NCBI GenBank assembly: GCA_002697475.1
Contig: NZVW01000072.1
Coordinates: 1 to 12,058, forward strand
Length of the DNA stretch: 12,058 nt
Source of the DNA: Aquimarina sp.
GTDB lineage: Bacteria; Bacteroidota; Bacteroidia; Flavobacteriales; Flavobacteriaceae
Direction: 5' to 3'
The position numbers and the translations under genes were made by a program. Below the pieces are notes generated by a model, which saw nothing but the letters and a program-made list of their open reading frames with translations, did no database searches and was not told the DNA's origin. Position 1 is the stretch's first letter, and every line of letters begins with the position of its first letter. Positions 1 to 6,526 of this stretch are shown here, one piece after another.

Positions 1-58
1 AGCCTAAATTGTAATCGCGTTGAGTACGCTTCTTCCTTGGTTTTTCTGAGTCTCTCAT
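1..58 (-). CDS. Transposase OrfA N-terminus (IS3-type), cut by window edge
   Basis: Reading the minus strand from an ATG at 56-58 gives 19 codons before the window ends: MRDSEKPRKKRTQRDYNLG. The basic start followed by KKRTQRDYNL resembles the N-terminus of the small helix-turn-helix protein (OrfA) of IS3-family elements common in Bacteroidota, which binds the element's ends and forms the transposase with OrfB. Only the first residues are visible, so this rests on a short motif and on the IS-like end just upstream at 59-99. It could be another helix-turn-helix transposase family. Confidence 0.55.
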   Translation of the reverse strand, partial: MRDSEKPRKKRTQRDYNLG

Positions 59-99
59 AAATAAGTCAATTTTATGTCAACTTATATCAGGACGAGACA
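1..99 (-). mobile_element. End of an IS3-family-like insertion sequence, partial
   Basis: On the minus strand the sequence starting at 99 reads TGTCTCGTCCTGATATAAG and continues into GTTGACA, followed about 40 nt in by a transposase-like start codon. Ends beginning TGT with a GTCCTGA...GTTGACA core resemble inverted repeats I associate with Bacteroidota IS3-type elements. The opposite end is outside the window, so neither the paired inverted repeat nor a target duplication can be checked. The exact terminal base is uncertain by one or two positions. Confidence 0.5.
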
Positions 100-110
100 A
101 GGTGTTAAAC

Positions 111-139
111 AAAAAAGCCCTGCATAAGCAAGGCTTTTT
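111..139 (-). terminator. Hairpin terminator, probably downstream of a tRNA gene
   Basis: Positions 112-123 pair with 128-139 around a 4-nt loop (124-127). This gives a 12-pair stem with one mismatch (120/131) and the core GCC/GGC. Read on the minus strand the stem ends in a run of six T, the form of a rho-independent terminator; the A/T tracts at both sides would also let it work from the plus strand. It begins one base after the tRNA-like 3' end at 141-154, as expected for a terminator that originally served that tRNA gene. Confidence 0.75.
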
Positions 140-140
140 G

Positions 141-154
141 TGACCTCGACAGGA
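141..154 (-). other. tRNA 3'-end remnant, candidate attachment site
   Basis: On the minus strand these 14 bases read TCCTGTCGAGGTCA. They parse as the last T-loop base, the 3' half of a T-stem (CCTGT), the 3' half of an acceptor stem (CGAGGTC) and a discriminator A. The matching 5' acceptor strand and the rest of the cloverleaf do not follow in the neighbouring bases, so this is not a whole tRNA. From memory of flavobacterial tRNAs the acceptor fits tRNA-Arg. A tRNA 3' fragment beside a terminator is the usual remnant of site-specific integration by a tyrosine recombinase. No repeat copy or integrase is visible in the window. Confidence 0.42.
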
Positions 155-260
155 CAAAGTTCAAACTTTTTGAGAGAGGATGTTAAAGTAATCATTTTGA
201 ATCCAATAACTTAAAAGATTAATTACCCCTCACACTTACTAAATGCCTTCGCAGCCATTA

Positions 261-282
261 TTTGAGAAATTAATTTCTCAAA
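261..282. repeat. Perfect 22-bp palindrome
   Basis: The left half TTTGAGAAATT is followed directly by its exact complement AATTTCTCAAA with no spacer. It lies about 100 bp downstream of the minus-strand operon and 107 bp from the tRNA remnant. The lack of a loop and of a neighbouring T-run argues against a normal terminator. It could be a protein-binding site, for example near a recombination site, or a transcript-end stem. Confidence 0.6.
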
Positions 283-324
283 AGAGTTATAAGTCAATAA
301 TTTTTCTTTTGAAAACGTAATTTT

Positions 325-345
325 AGTTGTACTAGTCCTACAACT
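325..345 (-). terminator. Weak hairpin downstream of the DUF6602-like gene
   Basis: AGTTGTA (325-331) pairs with TACAACT (339-345) around a 7-nt loop. It is the first stem met after the stop codon of the 258-aa gene on the minus strand. No uninterrupted T-run follows it on that strand, so termination here is only a possibility. Confidence 0.3.
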
Positions 346-384
346 CGATATTTTCGTAATGGTTTTTTTTATTAAAGCACTTGT

Positions 385-1161
385 TCACATACCAAACAAT
401 TCTATAGCGGAAATACTTTTTATGTTGCGCGCCTCGTGGTAATCATCTCTTGAGGTTATTTGATGATTTTCAGCAACTTTTTGAGATAAGTAATGAGTGA
501 CTTCAGCATATATGTTTGAATAAAATAGTTCTAAGGAACTGATATCCAAATTGCTTTCGTTTTCATAGTTATAAGATAAATAACCCATAGCATCTCTTTC
601 AAAAACCACATAGTCTCTTCTTAAGTGAAATGAATTATTGATTCCTGTTATTGTCATAGGCAATTCATAAAATGTATCGTGGTCAAACAGTTGGTAATCT
701 CCTGGATGTTTATATGATTGAAAATATTCATTTAATCTGTCAACACTTGGTGCATTGTAAATAAACAGATGCTTACCAGTAGTAGACTGTAAAACATCTG
801 TAAATGATTTAAAGTAACCTATTACTTGATGAAATATTTGTTTGGTAACGGTAGTTTTAACCTCAATAATGGAAACAACAGACTCGGATGGCACTACTAC
901 AATATCATTAATTCTGTAAAATGGTGCGTACAAGTTACTATCATAAATAATGATATCACATTGCTTAGATAATGTGCCATTTTTATTCAAAATAAACCCT
1001 TGCTCTACACTTACTCCTTTTGGAATGTATTGTTGTAAAAAGTTTCGTAATATTTCCTCGGTTAAAATCCCAATCGTAGGATTATGTTTTTTAATAAATG
1101 TTTTTATCTGATTTAATTTGATAAAAAGCTCCTCACTTACAAGTCTAAAATAATCTACCAT
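385..1161 (-). CDS. DUF6602-like putative PD-(D/E)XK nuclease
   Basis: This 258-aa protein has the pattern of the DUF6602 family: a helical start with an early E35/E36, a short stretch ending in VEQGFIL (about 52-58), then CDIIIYD (68-74) and the strand VVSIIEVKTT (95-104). D69 with E100-x-K102 fits a PD-(D/E)XK nuclease core, so DNA cleavage is a reasonable inference, although no activity can be read directly. It is cytoplasmic, with no signal peptide or membrane segment. It is the last gene of the three-gene minus-strand operon, 44 nt after the large STAND gene. The second half (about 120-258) has no motif I recognise. It may be an additional effector of the system or an independent nuclease-like cargo gene. 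Confidence 0.72.
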   Translation of the reverse strand: MVDYFRLVSEELFIKLNQIKTFIKKHNPTIGILTEEILRNFLQQYIPKGVSVEQGFILNKNGTLSKQCDIIIYDSNLYAPFYRINDIVVVPSESVVSIIEVKTTVTKQIFHQVIGYFKSFTDVLQSTTGKHLFIYNAPSVDRLNEYFQSYKHPGDYQLFDHDTFYELPMTITGINNSFHLRRDYVVFERDAMGYLSYNYENESNLDISSLELFYSNIYAEVTHYLSQKVAENHQITSRDDYHEARNIKSISAIELFGM

Positions 1162-1205
1162 CCGTTATATTGTTATGTACTCTGTTCTTCACTTAAATGA
1201 TAATT

Positions 1206-4200
1206 TTAATAAGCATCCACGTCTTTAAGAATATCTCGAACTGCAGAATCTCGATAGTCTTCGTTTTGAAGCATATCATCAAAAGTATCCATAGCCTGTT
1301 CTAGAACAGGACTTTGTTTGTCGTACTCTCTTACAGCATTATATGCATTTACAATAACCTTTAAAGGTTCATTACGTAAACCTCTTTGGGTAATATCTGG
1401 TCCATAATGATTTTTATACGCCATCGCTAATTTGATACAATCGTTATAATATTCACCTGAACATTTCAGTAAGAAATGATAAAAAGGATGCTCTCTCCAT
1501 TTACCTATAGGTGATTTGACATATTGAAAAAGGAATTCTCGTAATTGAGCAAAGCTTTCTGGTTTGATATGGAAGAATGCTCTATCATAAATTTGACCTA
1601 TTTCTTTAGAGTCTAAACTAAGAAAACGTTTTAAAAGAATTAAAGCTTTATCTATTTTATGATTGTGTTCTATAAATTCAAAGGCAGTTTTAATTATTGT
1701 ATTAGGTTCATTGTTTGCTAAGAATTGTTCTAACAAAATATCAGAATCTTTATAGTCATTACAATAGCCCATGGTTATTAGTTTGCCTATTTCTTTATGA
1801 GACTCTTTTACTTTTAAAGCCTCTTTAAAAAATGAGACTAATCTTTCAAATTTGTAATGAACTAAATATTGTAATGGATTAATCGATATTTTGAGTAACC
1901 CTGCATTATAGTCATTAGACAGATTAAGAAATAATTTCAAAACTCGTTCTTTACCGTGCTGCAAAAGGTATTGCATTTTATAAATAGCAGCAGCTCTTGT
2001 AGAAGGTCTTGAGTTGTCTTTCAAAACTTCGAGAGAATTACAAATAAAATCAAATGTAGGCTTAGAAAAAGCATAATCCATTAAACTACTTGCCGCAGCA
2101 CCTCGAACACTATTAATACCAGCAGATAAGGCATCGTTGTAATTTTCCTTGCCTTCATCACCATTTTTTAGATGGTCTTTAAGGAAATTTAGTATTTCTG
2201 GATAAACCTGCTTCGATTCGGAAAAATAGTTTGTAAACCAAATAAGATATAACGTATTCTCTTTGTCAAAATCTCTATTCTCTATAGCGCTTATAAAAAT
2301 ATCTTTTGCAAGCTTAACATCTACTTTTGCTTCTTTAAGTCCCTCCAACGCTTTTACAACGTAGGTGTTAGATATCTCCTTATCCTCAATCATTTGATAT
2401 ATAAAATCAACAAACTGATTAGGATTTTGAGAAACTACGTTTGCAAACTTTCTTCCGTGTTCATATTCTGAAGGTTGATTCCAGCCATCAAATTTCTCAT
2501 TAGAATAGGTATAGGTTTTAAAACTGCTCTTCCAATCTTTTAGCGAGAATTCCCTGTAATTAGCGTTTAACGGGTCGCGATTAATAAAAACGGTGGTTCC
2601 CTCAGGTTCTTTGTTTTCTACTTTACCAAATTTTCTGAATAATTCTTGATATTCCTTTTTTAGTCTTTTTGGAAGTTCTCCCTTATTATTGATAGTAGAT
2701 AACAATTCGTACTTGCCTATTCCAAACCATTTATTAGTACTCTTACTACCATCATTATTAGTGAATACTCTAAGCTCAGAATTCTTTCTAAAATTACTAA
2801 TCACATCTGCTATTAAACGCTCTTGTTGGTGTGGTTCGAGCAAATGAAAAATTACACCAAAAACCTCCAACATCATATAATTAAGATACTGGTTTGCGCT
2901 GTAAAGTTCTTGAAACTTATTAGTGTTTGTAAAGAAGCGATACCCTTCTTCTACAAAGTTTGATGGGTATTTAAGAATAACACTAAAAGCTATGATGATT
3001 TCAGTAATGTAATTAGACGTAATTAGTTCTTTTACTTCTTTTTGAACGAACTCTTCATCCGTTTTAAACTTATTTTCTAAATAGGTCTGAAGCTTATCTA
3101 ATTGTTCATAATGCTTATACAGGTCATTATTTTTACGGTCATAAATGATGTAAGCACTATCGCCAATTACAGTTCTTTCACTTTGATATTTTCGTTTAGA
3201 AATAATTTCTTGAATAATATCTTTTACAAGTTTGTAGGCAATGTCTGGGTGTTTTTCCCAAAAAGATTCATAAATCTGACTTCCTTGATGTTTTGGATAA
3301 AAATAATTTTTATCGTCAACTATGTCAGTTCCTTCTGGAATATCAATGTGGCCTTTTAACTCTTTTGCAACCCAATCCGGAAAGTTTTGAACTGCGTGTT
3401 CTAAAACTCTATAATACCAGTATTGGCTTTGGTAGTCCTTTGTTCTAGAAAATACCTCTTTAATTAAAGTGATAGCAAGCTCATTCTTAATTTCACTTAC
3501 TTGCCAGAAATAATCTAAAATAAGCTCGTCTTTAATTGCCGAGTTTTTTAAACTTGCGTAATATTCAAGTAATTCTGAACGATTATCTGCTAGGGTAAAG
3601 CGTCTGAATGAACGTGTGATTTGTGCTTGAAGGCTTCGATTGTTCTCTTCTATATCTTTTCTGTAAACATCTCGCATTATGTAAAAAGACAGCCAGTCTT
3701 TACTCATTACAGAGTAGGCAAAAGCACTTTTGAGTGCTTCATCATTAAAAATAATCTCTTCAACACAATCCTGTTCAGAGACTGAAGGTTTTTCTTGAAA
3801 TGCAAGTTGCTGAACTACCAATAATTTAATATGAAAGCGAATGTTTTTATGTACTAGAATTTCACGTATATCTCTTATATATGAACTATGAAGAACACCT
3901 TGTTTGTAGTTTAATATTTGTTTGACTTTAGACCTTATGAATAAGCCCTGATGTCTTGACAGAATATCTTCCGTTAAATTCTTTTTAGAGTTAATAAAAT
4001 TACGAGCAAACGAATAGTCGAAGAATGACTGATGAAAAAATTCTATTTTATCATTGTTTGCCAGTATTCCTTCGGATTTTAAGTAATGTATTTCATCAAA
4101 GAATTTATCTTCAAATAATTTTACATCTAAATTTATTTCCTGTAGCTCGTACATTTTTGAAGCTACTTTAAAGATAAATTTCGATAATTTTTTGGAGGTT

Positions 4201-5684
4201 GTCGAAACTGGAGATAGACTCTTTAAATCAAGAATTTTTTGTTTCCACAATTCAGAATATAAATCTTGAAGACTTTTTATTTCATCAATCTTTAAATCAT
4301 CTGTATAAATATTTAAGAAAACATCTAAGTGCAATGGAACAGCAATTAGGTCTAAAAAAACATCTGAATACAAGTTGTCTTTTCTTATTCCAAATTTTTC
4401 CAAAACATCCACAAGTACAGTCCTGTCTAATGGTTTTATGATAAAGCTTTCTTTCCCTTTATAATTTGCTATAATAGGGTCATAGTTTAAGTCATATATT
4501 CTTGTAGAAATAATGATTTTAATTCGAGGATGTTGGTTAAATCGTTGAATTAAATTGTCATAGAACTTTAAAGGTCTCAAGTCTGAAGATAATGATTGAG
4601 ACAGCGCATCAATTTGGTCAATCAATAAAACACCTGTTTTGGCTGTACCTAAAAGCTGGTTAAACAAGCTTTCAAAACCTACATCTAGGTCATAATCTAT
4701 CTCAAATTCTCTAAGTGAGTTAAAAATAAGCCTATCAGCTTTAAGCGAAATAACAGGAACATTTTCTGTTTTCAATTTTGAATATAATTGAGATAAAATA
4801 ACCGTTTTACCCATTCCTGCATTACCTGCAACAACTGCAATATTCGAATCAGTTGGCTTTGGTTTCTTATATACCCATTTAATTATTTCATCTACCTCTG
4901 GGCGCTCTATTGATAGTTTTTCATCTGTACCAAAATAGGATTTGATACGGGTAATATCATTAGATATTAAATCAGTTTTACGTATTGCCGTCTCTGAACT
5001 AATGCTATCTAAACTGTCCTGAGTATTTCTAGAGAAACGCTTGGATTGCTCTGCATCAACTAGGTTTGATAAAGAAAAATAACGATTTTTTAAATATGAG
5101 TTTACACGTACAATTGGGTCTAAATCTACTGCTGTTATCATCACCACTTTTAAACTATCTAAGAGCGTTTCCAGTTGAGAATATGCCGTAGTTTTATCTA
5201 ACTCAACAAACGACTTCATAGTAATTATAGCATTGTATACTTTAGAAATTTTCTGCTCTTTCCAACTGGTATTAAAACTGGCTAATACAGATTTGGTTTT
5301 TTGAGTAAAGTCTTTAGAAACGACTAGATAGTAAGTGAAATCCTGTATTTCATTTATTAATGAAGAGTGATTCTTGTTAGTTTTTTGAGTCTCTAGAATA
5401 TGATAAAGTAAAAATTTAATTATTTCTGATAGAGCAAGTTCTACACCTATGTTCGTTTTATGTCTTTTACATTGTACAACACCTTTAATAACATATTTTA
5501 AAAATAACATAGCATCTGCACCTCTTTCGCCTACTCCAGAAGAAAGTTCAACATTGTCATAGATACCAGCATACAACCCTTTATCAATTTGGTCTTTAAA
5601 ATAATAATACACCACTTCTTCAAACTCTCTATGGTCAAGTTTGTTAAAGTCTAATGGTCTATTTATGTATAAGTCTTGTTTCAT
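1206..5684 (-). CDS. Mrr-like nuclease-STAND NTPase defence protein, Avs-like
   Basis: A 1492-aa multidomain protein. Residues about 10-180 look like an Mrr/type IV restriction endonuclease fold: FEEVVYYYF (21-29), GERGADAML with D57 (52-60) and VVQCKRH with Q71-x-K73 (69-75), the catalytic (Q/E)xK pattern. Residues about 260-570 form a STAND/AAA-type NTPase: Walker A GNAGMGKT (287-294), Walker B VLLIDQID (352-359), the sensor-like strand IIISTR (390-395), VPLHLDVF (449-456), and the NACHT/STAND hallmark FFHQSFFDYSFA (549-560). The remaining 900 residues are alpha-helical-looking and without known motifs, the usual place of the target-sensing repeats. This order matches Avs (AVAST) proteins, which bind conserved phage proteins, oligomerise with ATP and unleash the nuclease; Avs4 has an Mrr-like effector. 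Orthology with Avs4 is not shown. It starts 3 nt after the upstream nuclease gene. Confidence 0.8.
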   Translation of the reverse strand: MKQDLYINRPLDFNKLDHREFEEVVYYYFKDQIDKGLYAGIYDNVELSSGVGERGADAMLFLKYVIKGVVQCKRHKTNIGVELALSEIIKFLLYHILETQKTNKNHSSLINEIQDFTYYLVVSKDFTQKTKSVLASFNTSWKEQKISKVYNAIITMKSFVELDKTTAYSQLETLLDSLKVVMITAVDLDPIVRVNSYLKNRYFSLSNLVDAEQSKRFSRNTQDSLDSISSETAIRKTDLISNDITRIKSYFGTDEKLSIERPEVDEIIKWVYKKPKPTDSNIAVVAGNAGMGKTVILSQLYSKLKTENVPVISLKADRLIFNSLREFEIDYDLDVGFESLFNQLLGTAKTGVLLIDQIDALSQSLSSDLRPLKFYDNLIQRFNQHPRIKIIISTRIYDLNYDPIIANYKGKESFIIKPLDRTVLVDVLEKFGIRKDNLYSDVFLDLIAVPLHLDVFLNIYTDDLKIDEIKSLQDLYSELWKQKILDLKSLSPVSTTSKKLSKFIFKVASKMYELQEINLDVKLFEDKFFDEIHYLKSEGILANNDKIEFFHQSFFDYSFARNFINSKKNLTEDILSRHQGLFIRSKVKQILNYKQGVLHSSYIRDIREILVHKNIRFHIKLLVVQQLAFQEKPSVSEQDCVEEIIFNDEALKSAFAYSVMSKDWLSFYIMRDVYRKDIEENNRSLQAQITRSFRRFTLADNRSELLEYYASLKNSAIKDELILDYFWQVSEIKNELAITLIKEVFSRTKDYQSQYWYYRVLEHAVQNFPDWVAKELKGHIDIPEGTDIVDDKNYFYPKHQGSQIYESFWEKHPDIAYKLVKDIIQEIISKRKYQSERTVIGDSAYIIYDRKNNDLYKHYEQLDKLQTYLENKFKTDEEFVQKEVKELITSNYITEIIIAFSVILKYPSNFVEEGYRFFTNTNKFQELYSANQYLNYMMLEVFGVIFHLLEPHQQERLIADVISNFRKNSELRVFTNNDGSKSTNKWFGIGKYELLSTINNKGELPKRLKKEYQELFRKFGKVENKEPEGTTVFINRDPLNANYREFSLKDWKSSFKTYTYSNEKFDGWNQPSEYEHGRKFANVVSQNPNQFVDFIYQMIEDKEISNTYVVKALEGLKEAKVDVKLAKDIFISAIENRDFDKENTLYLIWFTNYFSESKQVYPEILNFLKDHLKNGDEGKENYNDALSAGINSVRGAAASSLMDYAFSKPTFDFICNSLEVLKDNSRPSTRAAAIYKMQYLLQHGKERVLKLFLNLSNDYNAGLLKISINPLQYLVHYKFERLVSFFKEALKVKESHKEIGKLITMGYCNDYKDSDILLEQFLANNEPNTIIKTAFEFIEHNHKIDKALILLKRFLSLDSKEIGQIYDRAFFHIKPESFAQLREFLFQYVKSPIGKWREHPFYHFLLKCSGEYYNDCIKLAMAYKNHYGPDITQRGLRNEPLKVIVNAYNAVREYDKQSPVLEQAMDTFDDMLQNEDYRDSAVRDILKDVDAY

Positions 5685-5687
5685 TTA

Positions 5688-5694
5688 TCACCTT
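5688..5694 (-). promoter_or_regulatory. Shine-Dalgarno-like site for the STAND gene
   Basis: On the minus strand AAGGTGA overlaps the stop codon of the upstream nuclease gene. The AAGG core lies 6 nt before the ATG of the 1492-aa gene. Such a clear purine-rich site is rare in this window and supports both the chosen start and translational coupling of the two genes. Confidence 0.4.
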
Positions 5695-6365
5695 AAATTA
5701 AAACTGATTCCGTTTTCTGATAACCATAGGTTAATATTTTCTTTATCAATTCTTGTTTTGTTTGCAGAACATTGTACGCACTTCGTAAAAAATAAATCTG
5801 ACACCGCCATATGATTTCCTAAAGTAATAAAGCGGTGCTCTATGAGTTTTTTAATCTCGTATAGAGGAACGCTTCGCATAGTAGTCTTCCTAGCTAGGGC
5901 TAGTAGTCTAAAATCATCATAATCGAAAGCTTCTCGCGCCTGCTCCCATAATTGAATACACCGCTGAGATTCTAATGCCATATCAATATCCATTGGACTA
6001 TTTGCATTAGTAGCTCTCATAAAAACCTCTGTTATTAAATAGCAATTACTCTCAGATACAAAAACGATGTTCGCATTTGGATTTGCTTCAAACTGCTGTT
6101 TTATATGTTTAACAACATTCTGCGATGTAAGCTGAGCTAGATTCCAATGCAAGCTTTCTGCTGGCGAACGATGTTTTACATTATAGTAAGTACTCTGCTT
6201 ACCTTGAACAATTTTTATATCGTCGATAATATTTGTGTTATCTGTAAACACCTCTGGAAAAATAACCCTATCCTTCTCAAAAAAACTATAGGCTACTTGT
6301 AGTGCCAAAAACCAATTCTGGTACTCTACGCCGCTGGCCGTGGAACTGCCTCCAGAATATGGCAT
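5688..6365 (-). CDS. Stand-alone Cap4/DUF4297-like putative nuclease
   Basis: A 225-aa protein whose N-terminus has the glycine-rich signature MPYSGGSSTASGVEYQNW (1-18), typical of the dsDNA endonuclease domains of the Cap4/DUF4297 group. It continues with FPEVF (36-40), IIDDIKIV (46-53) and YYNVKHR (60-66). D49 with the N62-x-K64 strand fits a PD-(D/E)XK active site with the common third-motif variant. NIVFVSES (99-106) fits the later core strand. In known defence proteins this domain is usually fused to a STAND NTPase or a ligand-sensing domain; here it is a separate short gene with only about 100 extra C-terminal residues. It is first in the operon, is followed almost immediately by the STAND gene, and diverges from the WYL-Wadjet operon. 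A structural or inactive role cannot be excluded. Confidence 0.7.
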   Translation of the reverse strand: MPYSGGSSTASGVEYQNWFLALQVAYSFFEKDRVIFPEVFTDNTNIIDDIKIVQGKQSTYYNVKHRSPAESLHWNLAQLTSQNVVKHIKQQFEANPNANIVFVSESNCYLITEVFMRATNANSPMDIDMALESQRCIQLWEQAREAFDYDDFRLLALARKTTMRSVPLYEIKKLIEHRFITLGNHMAVSDLFFTKCVQCSANKTRIDKENINLWLSENGISFNLR

Positions 6366-6382
6366 TACAGGTATGGTTTTTT

Positions 6383-6414
6383 AAAGACTACTGTCATATT
6401 ACAAAAGCACAAAA
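6383..6414 (-). promoter_or_regulatory. Possible promoter of the minus-strand nuclease operon
   Basis: On the minus strand TTTTG (6410-6414) is followed after exactly 19 nt by TAGTCTTT (6383-6390), an imperfect match to the Bacteroidota -33 TTTG and -7 TAnnTTTG boxes. It lies 18 nt upstream of the first start codon of the operon. The -7 box misses two consensus positions, so this is tentative. Confidence 0.28.
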
Positions 6415-6443
6415 ATTTCTTTTCACAAAATAACAATTTTATC

Positions 6444-6496
6444 TCGCCATTTTGTGTCGTTTTATTTTATAAATTTAAAACGACATACTTTGGCGA
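6444..6496. promoter_or_regulatory. Bipartite inverted repeat, likely WYL-regulator operator
   Basis: Two 21-bp arms (6444-6464 and 6476-6496) separated by 11 bp are complementary at 17 of 21 positions. The mismatches cluster between an outer perfect block (TCGCCA/TGGCGA) and an inner perfect block (TGTCGTTTTA/TAAAACGACA). It ends 30 bp before the WYL regulator's ATG and covers the place of a -33 box for that gene. Dimeric WYL regulators of defence systems such as BrxR and CapW bind inverted repeats in their own promoters, so repression of its own operon is the natural reading. The spacer is AT-only. Confidence 0.65.
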
Positions 6497-6506
6497 AGTA
6501 CATTTA

Positions 6507-6514
6507 TATATTTG
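6507..6514 (+). promoter_or_regulatory. Bacteroidota-type -7 box of the WYL-Wadjet operon
   Basis: TATATTTG matches the TAnnTTTG consensus exactly. No -33 TTTG sits at the usual distance of about 19 nt; that position falls inside the inverted repeat. Transcription from here would start only a few bases before the ATG at 6527, giving a very short leader. Confidence 0.4.
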
Positions 6515-6526
6515 AAACATAAACAG

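Larger units (their letters stand above)
155..384. other. Non-coding stretch between tRNA remnant and minus-strand operon
   Basis: I see no convincing gene in these 230 bases. The region is very AT-rich, with a perfect palindrome at 261-282 and a small hairpin at 325-345 as its only clear structures. A 25-codon reading frame from 243 to 320 has no family signature and overlaps the palindrome, so I do not call it a gene. Confidence 0.5.

Noticed and set aside
243..320. 25-codon plus-strand frame
   Set aside because: Too short, no signature, overlaps the palindrome; expected by chance.
358..384. T-run near the end of the minus operon as a terminator
   Set aside because: The T-run is on the plus strand, so it is an A-run in the operon's transcript, and no stem precedes it in the right orientation.
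3102..3359. Plus-strand 85-codon frame inside the STAND gene
   Set aside because: It lies antisense to a long gene with clear domains. Its phenylalanine- and isoleucine-rich product is what antisense of AT-rich, lysine- and glutamate-rich coding sequence gives, with no family signature.
4199..4441. Plus-strand 80-codon frame opposite the STAND NTPase domain
   Set aside because: Antisense to conserved NTPase residues, no motif and no promoter or ribosome site of its own.
6512..6526. TTG at 6512 as start of the WYL regulator
   Set aside because: It is part of a consensus -7 box and adds only five residues; the ATG at 6527 fits the family's N-terminus.
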